NCBI GenBank assembly: GCA_000934385.1
Contig: KN880460.1
Coordinates: 1 to 64,000 of the forward strand
Reading direction: 5' to 3'
Origin: Cylindrobasidium torrendii FP15055 ss-10
Lineage: Eukaryota; Basidiomycota; Agaricomycetes; Agaricales; Physalacriaceae
Length of the DNA: 64,000 nt
Each line of letters begins with the position of its first letter. Within the stretch, counting starts at the first letter, position 1. Positions 58,288 through 64,000 of this stretch are shown one piece after another. The position numbers and the translations under genes are program-made. The notes beneath the pieces were generated by a model, which was not told where the DNA came from, did not search any database, and worked only from the letters and a program-made list of their open reading frames with translations.

Positions 58288-58545
58288 TCAGCTGGACGAA
58301 GTATAGCGCGCGTAGACTGCTTGTTATTGATTGGAGGAAAGAGGAGTGATGAAGGAAGACTCACGCCAGTAGCTCCATTTCCGACCGAGATATTTGCCGA
58401 GGACAGGCATAAGCACAAACGAAAACAGCTGCTGCAGCTGCTGAACAGACTCTTCCCATTCTTGCTGAGCCAACTCGTATTCATCGCTGTCATAGGACGC
58501 GACGTCGTCCAACGAAATATCGGAGGCGGTATCCAGAACGTCCAT
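58288..58545 (-). CDS. Small Mim2-like mitochondrial outer-membrane protein
   Basis: Two exons, 58365-58545 and 58288-58316, with a 48-nt intron; 69 aa. The sequence has an acidic N-terminus (SYDSDEYELAQQEWEESVQQ), then one hydrophobic segment (LQQLFSFVLMPVLGKYLG) and a basic/aromatic end (GRKWSYWLYARY) made only by this splice. This order, short acidic cytosolic part, single helix with LGRK, then YW and a basic tail, fits the fungal Mim2 family. Family knowledge: Mim2 works with Mim1 to insert alpha-helical proteins into the mitochondrial outer membrane. Assignment rests on pattern, not on a search. Other acceptors downstream give longer proteins without the YARY-type end. Confidence 0.6.
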
Positions 58546-58750
58546 GGCTGCGACACTGGCTGGATGATGCTGGCAGGTGAGTAAATGCGATCGCGCGTCT
58601 TGTTTGGGGCCGAGGTTACATGCGTTGAGCGGTCTCCACTTATACCGTCACCTGCTTGACTTCTTACCACCACCTCGTCCACTTTTTGGGCTATCATCAC
58701 TTCATTTGCCTGCCCGACATCGTATCACCGCCTGGTCGGGCTTATGCAGC

Positions 58751-60921
58751 ATGGTAAATACCAATGCCACTACGGGCAGCAGACTCGTCGGCCAGTCTCT
58801 GGTCCTGACGACCAGTATATTCGTCTCTCTCGGAGTCTTCCTGTTCGGATATGATCAGGGGTGCGTTAAAGCGTCGGCGTCTTGTGCGTGCTCGCACTGA
58901 CCGACCACAGTGTTATGAGCGGGATCATCACAGGACCTCACTTCCGCAAATACTTCAATCAACCAGATGCAATCCAACTGGGCACGATGGTCGCTGTCCT
59001 CGAGGTCGGAGCTTTCAGTACGTCGTCTGCCACACCTAAGACGCGTCCAAACTCACAGTTTTCAGTCACATCCCTCGCAGCTGGGCGTGTTGGTGATATC
59101 ATCGGCCGTCGGGGAACCCTCTTCACTGGTGCCCTTGTTTTCACCATCGGGGGTGCTATCCAAACCGGCACCACCGGCTACGAAATCATGATTGTCGGCC
59201 GTGTCATTTCTGGTTTCGGTGTTGGCCTGCTTTCGTGCGTCAATACCTTCCCCACTGCCCGGCCCGGTGCTAACGCTGTGGTGCAGCACTATCGTTCCAA
59301 TCTACCAGAGTGAAATTTCCCCTCCCAACCATGTACGACGTCATTCACATCCGACGCGACGCCTGTTACTGATGACGGCCACAGCGCGGTGCCCTTGCGT
59401 GCATGGAGTTCACAGGAAACATTATTGGCTACTCTTCCTCGGTGGTACGTTAACAATCGTGTTCTCCGTCTAGATGCTGAAAGGCTATAGTGGTTGGACT
59501 ATTTCTGCTCCTTCATTGACTCCGACATGAGCTGGCGCATTCCCTTGCTTATGCAATGTGTTATCGGTGCAATTCTGGGTGTGGGGTCACTCGTACTACC
59601 CGAAAGTCCTCGGTCAGTACTGTATATCAAGCCCTGAACCGTTGCTGAACCTTTCTCTAGCTGGCTCATCGATGTGGGACGCAATGAAGAAGGCTTCCGG
59701 GTGATTGCAGACCTTCATGGCGGTAACTTGGAGGACCGAGAAGCCATTGCAGAATTTCAAGAGATTCGCGACAAGGTCGCCGAGGAGGTATGCTGTCCTT
59801 CTTCGTGCGGCAAATGTGTATGCTTAATGTGGGCAGGCAACCTCAGGCGAACCCCGGACCTACTTGGCGATGTGGCGCAAGTACAAGCGCCGGGTGCTTC
59901 TTGCGATGTCCTCCCAGGCTTTCGCTCAGCTGGTCAGTTTTCTCCACGATGAGACGATTGACCGTGTACTAATTAACTCCCCAGAATGGCATCAATGGTC
60001 TGCATGTCCGTGTTTACGTCCCCAGCAATTACTCACTTGTCCGCCAGTAATCTCTTATTACGCCCCTCGTGTTTTCGAAGAAGCTGGCTGGATCGGACGC
60101 GATGCTATTCTGATGACGGGAATTAACTCTCTTGTCTATGTTGCCAGCACACTTCCTCCGTGGTATTTGGTAGACCGCTGGGGCCGTCGCCCTATATTGC
60201 TCTCTGGTGCCGTTATCGTGTGTACCGTCCTTGCGCCAGTGACAGTCGTCTCACCCACTGTAGATGGCCATCTCTCTTGGAGCCGTTGGCTGGTGGATGT
60301 ATGTCGACGTGCCGCAAACTGCGAATGCTGTGGTCATCTGCGTGATCATCTACAATGCCGGCTTTGGATATAGTTGGGGTCCTCTCCCATGGTTGTACCC
60401 TCCCGAGGTACGTGTTCCGGAGCCTTGCAGAGAATCCCGACGCTAAGCAGTTGAATACAGATCCTCCCTCTCACTGTTCGTGCCAAGGGCGTGTCACTAT
60501 CGACGGCTACTAACTGGCTGTTCAACTTCATTGTCGGCGAGGGGACACCTTTCCTGCAGGAGCTCATCGAGTGGAGACTGTACCCCATGCATGGCTTCTT
60601 CTGTGTATGCAGTTTCATTCTTGGTGCGTCCCTCATTTCCACCCATTCGTCTTGCATACTGACCCCGGGCTAGTTTACTTCCTATATCCCGAGACCAAGG
60701 GTGTTCCGCTCGAAGAGATGGATGGTGTCTTCGGTGAAGAGGAGTACGAGGAGAGGATGGACAACGACGAGGATGAGAGCGAAGAGGACGAACGCACGGC
60801 TCTGCTCGCAGGTGGTGCTCCGTCATACAACGGGTCTGGAAACGATAGCAGCGTGCGCAAGCGCAAGAAGGGATGGCTTCGCCTCTTCAAGAGCCGGGAC
60901 GAAGCGTCAGGCTCGGCGTAA
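58751..60921 (+). CDS. MFS sugar transporter
   Basis: Thirteen exons: 58751-58860, 58911-59017, 59066-59234, 59287-59332, 59385-59444, 59491-59612, 59661-59787, 59837-59932, 59985-59997, 60048-60217, 60264-60407, 60461-60623, 60674-60921; 524 aa. Sugar-porter signatures are all present: FGYDQGVMSG in TM1, GRVGDIIGRRG, the PESPRWL motif closing the first half, the substrate-site AQLNGINVISYYAP, DRWGRRP and PETKGVPLEEMD. The 13-nt exon 59985-59997 encodes NGIN and is needed for that substrate motif. The C-terminal cytoplasmic tail is acidic, then basic (RKRKKGWLRLFKSR). It likely imports hexose or a related sugar at the plasma membrane by proton symport or facilitation; the exact sugar is unknown. 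Confidence 0.93.
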
Positions 60922-61218
60922 TTGCTTCTTGATTTTCCTCAGTGTCTTTGACATTCTGCACCACACTACTTAATGCTGACGGAGGAACTGCATACTGTAC
61001 CCACTTTTCTATAGTGTTCTGTAAGATATCCTTGTAACGACAGTGATTATGATTCAGCGTTGCCCGAGATAAGGCTTTCGTGTGATATTTTGAGCGAGAC
61101 GTGGACTTGGGGGTCATTCCGCCGTGTGTTGGTGTCAAAATGTTCGCTATTATTCCATTGTGTCCCCTGTCCATTTTAGATTCCCTAATTCTCCCCGCGG
61201 TATGGTTGATTTTCCTAC

Positions 61219-63977
61219 TCACAACGCCCTCTCGATAAAGCTCTCAATGACACCCACCGATGTCAAAGGATACTCCTTCAGCTTCACCTCCCCATCCACC
61301 ACAAATGTATTGGGCTGCACGAAAATCTTCCTCGGCAGCTTCTTCTTCAACACAATATCCCTCACCTCTCCGTCCCAGCCAGCAATCGGCGTTGTCAGTG
61401 TTGTATAGAACTCGCGTGCACCAGCACCATCAGCAGTGCTCTTGCGGACTTGCAGCTCAAGAAGCAGTTTCCCAGCAACATCCTTGCCTTCTTTGAGGAC
61501 TTTTTCGCGGTCGACCTGTGCAGGCGTCAGTGTTCATAGTCATGATGTACGAGCGAAAATATAAACGCACCCGGACATAGGCATTGGTCAATGCCTGCGT
61601 CTCATCCCGCACGAGCTCCAGTTTCGCGAGACCATACTTCACCAAATGCTGCGTGATACCCAACCGAGCCTGCATATGCGCCTGCCCGTGCTTCTTCGTC
61701 ACCGGGTCGTAGAACTCGAGCGCACGGAGTCCAGCGCGCGCCATCAAGAGGAAGGTGATGTATTGGATCTCCTCGATTTCTTGCTTGTCAGTGTACTACA
61801 TATATGATTTCGAGTCAGCTTGGGCCCGGTATAGGAATTCCTTAGACCAACGTTGAAGATCTTGAGGATATCCGGGTTGCTAACGACTTCGATAAGAGGT
61901 CAGAAGGGGATGTGAGTTGTAGAAAGGATACTCACGGTATAAGGCCACAGTCTCTGCACGGCACTCCTCCATTGAAGAAGACACCTCGCCGAGAACGGAA
62001 TCCGGCGTCTGGCCTGGTTTATACCACGAAGTACTAGCCGGGCTTTGAGATTCTTCTCGGCGTGTATTCAATGATCAGCACGTACATCGGCTTGCCAGTC
62101 AAAGGATTGACAATCTTGTCAATTTCAAAGTTTCTTTTGCCATCGGCTTGCTCCTGGAAAAGCTTTCCGGAACCGTGACCGAGGAGCTCGTGGTTGGCGA
62201 CTTGCAACTCAAATGCACGGCTATCCCACTTGTTGTAAAGCTCGACATCGTCCGGGTGGATAAAGGTGAGCTCCTCATCTGTGATGGAGTTCAGAACGTG
62301 ACCCAACACAAACTATAGCGGCGTACTGGGTGCCTTCGCCGACAGGATATTCTACGGATTATGGTTAGGATGTGTTAAGATGGATGCACATGCAACCTAC
62401 CGCCAACGAGACGTTCTTGAAGCCTGTCGTTTCGCGCACTTGGTAGTAGTTCTAGAGACATCAGTGCGCGCCAACGACTAAAGAGAGTGCGACATACAGG
62501 GATGTTGATGCCAGCTGGGATACCACCAGTCGCGAATGTGACGACCTCAAGCGCAGTGAAGTCAGGCTTCCGGAAGACATCGACCTCATAGTCGGGCCCC
62601 CAAGGAAGGTCCTTGATGAGCTCAGACGCGCCGTTGACAAGAGTCTCGTATTTGGCACTGAGGGCTTTGTTCACAATGGCGGTGAAGCCTTCCCATTCGG
62701 CGCGGCCACCGTAAGGGTCGACATAGGTTTCGATGAACTTTAATCACATAAGCGAATGCTTCAACACTGCAGTGAAATTACGCACTCCGATGTATGACTC
62801 TACGACAGGACCGATGTCCTTCACCCACTCAGTGGAACCATCAATGTGAGCCTGCACAGAACCAGTCTTGAAAGACTCGATATACAACTCGAGCATCTTG
62901 GTCTGGCCACCATGTGCGGTATATTTCTTGGCTTCCTCGAGTGCGGCCACCACTTTGGTGAGAGCGGCAGAGTGATCCCCACGTTCGACGGATACAGTGA
63001 TGTTGCCAGTGGCCGCCTTCACTTCGAAGCTTTGAGGAAGAGGTTCTCCCTGGGTGTCGGCCGAAGCAATCAGTAGAGCAAAGGATCCTGGGCCGTCTTT
63101 GCGAACTCTGTTTATCTCAGTCGTGGAAAGGTCCAAGAGGATAGGGCAGACCTTGTGTTGACAATGTCGATTTTGAGATTCTCGGCCGCGGTTTGGACAG
63201 CAGCGACCTCTGCATCGTCAATGGGGAGGCCTAGATAGTAGTTCGAGACATGTCCCTCGCTGCGCTTGCCGATGAAGAGGGACTTTTCGGGAACGAGTGC
63301 ATAGATGTGTCCCTTGAGCTACACAAGTAAATATTAGCAGAGTGCGCAATAGTCAATCCACATTGCACACCTTGGAGAAGAGTGTGATGGCGCTTGCGTC
63401 GCCAGAAGCCTTTACAACTGCCTCAAATTTCTCGGGCAGAACACGGGGAACAATCTTGGAGAAACCAAAGCTCTTGTAGTTGACGAGATTGGAGAGCACT
63501 TGAACGGTGTATTGCAGCAAGTCCTCCCACTCCGCGTCGGTTAAGCCGGCAGTCTTCTGCAGAGCCTCTAGATCTGAAAGCTTGCCATCCTTGCTGAATG
63601 TGAGGATGAGTAGATCATAGAGATCTAGTAGTGCATGAGTAGGATATACGAGGACGCGTACTACTGAGACACACCTATTGCCTGTGGGGTCCACTGCGCC
63701 TGGATAATACGAGCACCCGCCCAAGACGCCTGTCCAATAAAATGGGTGTACAATTTCTCTTTGGCACTGTTAAATAGGTTAGGAGAGCACTTGCGAGGCG
63801 CCTGTAGACGCACCTGAGCTGATCAAACGACTTGGCGACTTCAAGCCGGCAGAGAGGCGCCGCTCGGTCTGCCAGGAAGCGCTCTGCGTGTACCGATGCA
63901 GATGACATTATTCTCCTCGATGTCGATAGTGGTCGAAAGAGAGGACGCGTGCCACGAGCGCCGAGGATTCTAAGCAT
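61219..63977 (-). CDS. DPP3: Dipeptidyl peptidase III (metallopeptidase M49)
   Basis: Thirteen exons: 63814-63977, 63675-63766, 63371-63624, 63152-63318, 62786-63107, 62498-62737, 62401-62451, 62327-62351, 62086-62278, 61936-62033, 61852-61886, 61571-61795, 61219-61515; 720 aa. The zinc site is intact: HELLGH (two His ligands and catalytic Glu) in [16 protein letters not shown], and EECRAE with the third ligand. Family knowledge: DPP III removes dipeptides from the N-terminus of short peptides, normally in the cytosol. Residues 1-23 are Arg-rich without acidic residues, like a mitochondrial presequence, and a second Met at residue 24 (63908) begins the usual cytosolic form. The 25-nt exon 62327-62351 and the 56-nt intron with donor GTTGGT are the least usual junctions, but both keep conserved frame. 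Confidence 0.92.
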
Positions 63978-64000
63978 TCCGGCTTCGTCACGGGGCCAAT

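Overview
The window is nuclear DNA of a filamentous basidiomycete, most likely an agaricomycete. Genes lie on both strands, often a few hundred bases apart. They are cut by many introns, most of them 45-57 nt with GTRNGT-type donors. The gene families also fit: a RecQ-like helicase of the kind expanded in mushrooms, large F-box families, Byr4/Bfa1, a wax-synthase-like MBOAT and an ABCC transporter. No rRNA, tRNA or CRISPR array was recognised. Exon joins below were worked out by hand from splice signals, reading frame and family conservation.

Layout. 0-6 kb: the 5' part of a RecQ-like helicase running off the left edge, then two tandem MFS transporter paralogues with very different intron numbers. 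6.7-16.8 kb: a small secreted protein, the WD40 protein WRAP73, a 33-exon ABCC transporter, and the ribosome-biogenesis factor TSR2. 17-32 kb: a mirror-symmetric block with F-box gene 1 and ADH copy 1 on the left, ADH copy 2 and F-box gene 2 on the right, and the single-copy RNA genes NRDE2 and NIP7 in the middle. The first intron of F-box gene 2 carries a 1,021-bp hAT-type transposon with perfect 8-bp target duplications. 32-38.4 kb: three more F-box paralogues in tandem.

39-64 kb: an Old Yellow Enzyme, a Byr4/Bfa1-like mitotic-exit GAP subunit, an MBOAT acyltransferase, the nucleoporin SEH1 between two paralogous coiled-coil, FG-containing proteins, a mitochondrial PPR protein, the ESCRT-III subunit VPS20, a 69-residue Mim2-like protein, a sugar transporter, and dipeptidyl peptidase III with a probable mitochondrial presequence.

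The genes do not form one pathway. The region combines housekeeping genes (ribosome assembly, RNA surveillance, nuclear pore, endosome, mitochondria) with families growing by local duplication (MFS, ADH, F-box, FG coiled-coil). The points most worth following are the F-box family (16-nt first exon, N-terminal Cys/His motif, shared upstream motif, hAT insertion), the mirror duplication, and the pair of undescribed FG coiled-coil proteins around SEH1.
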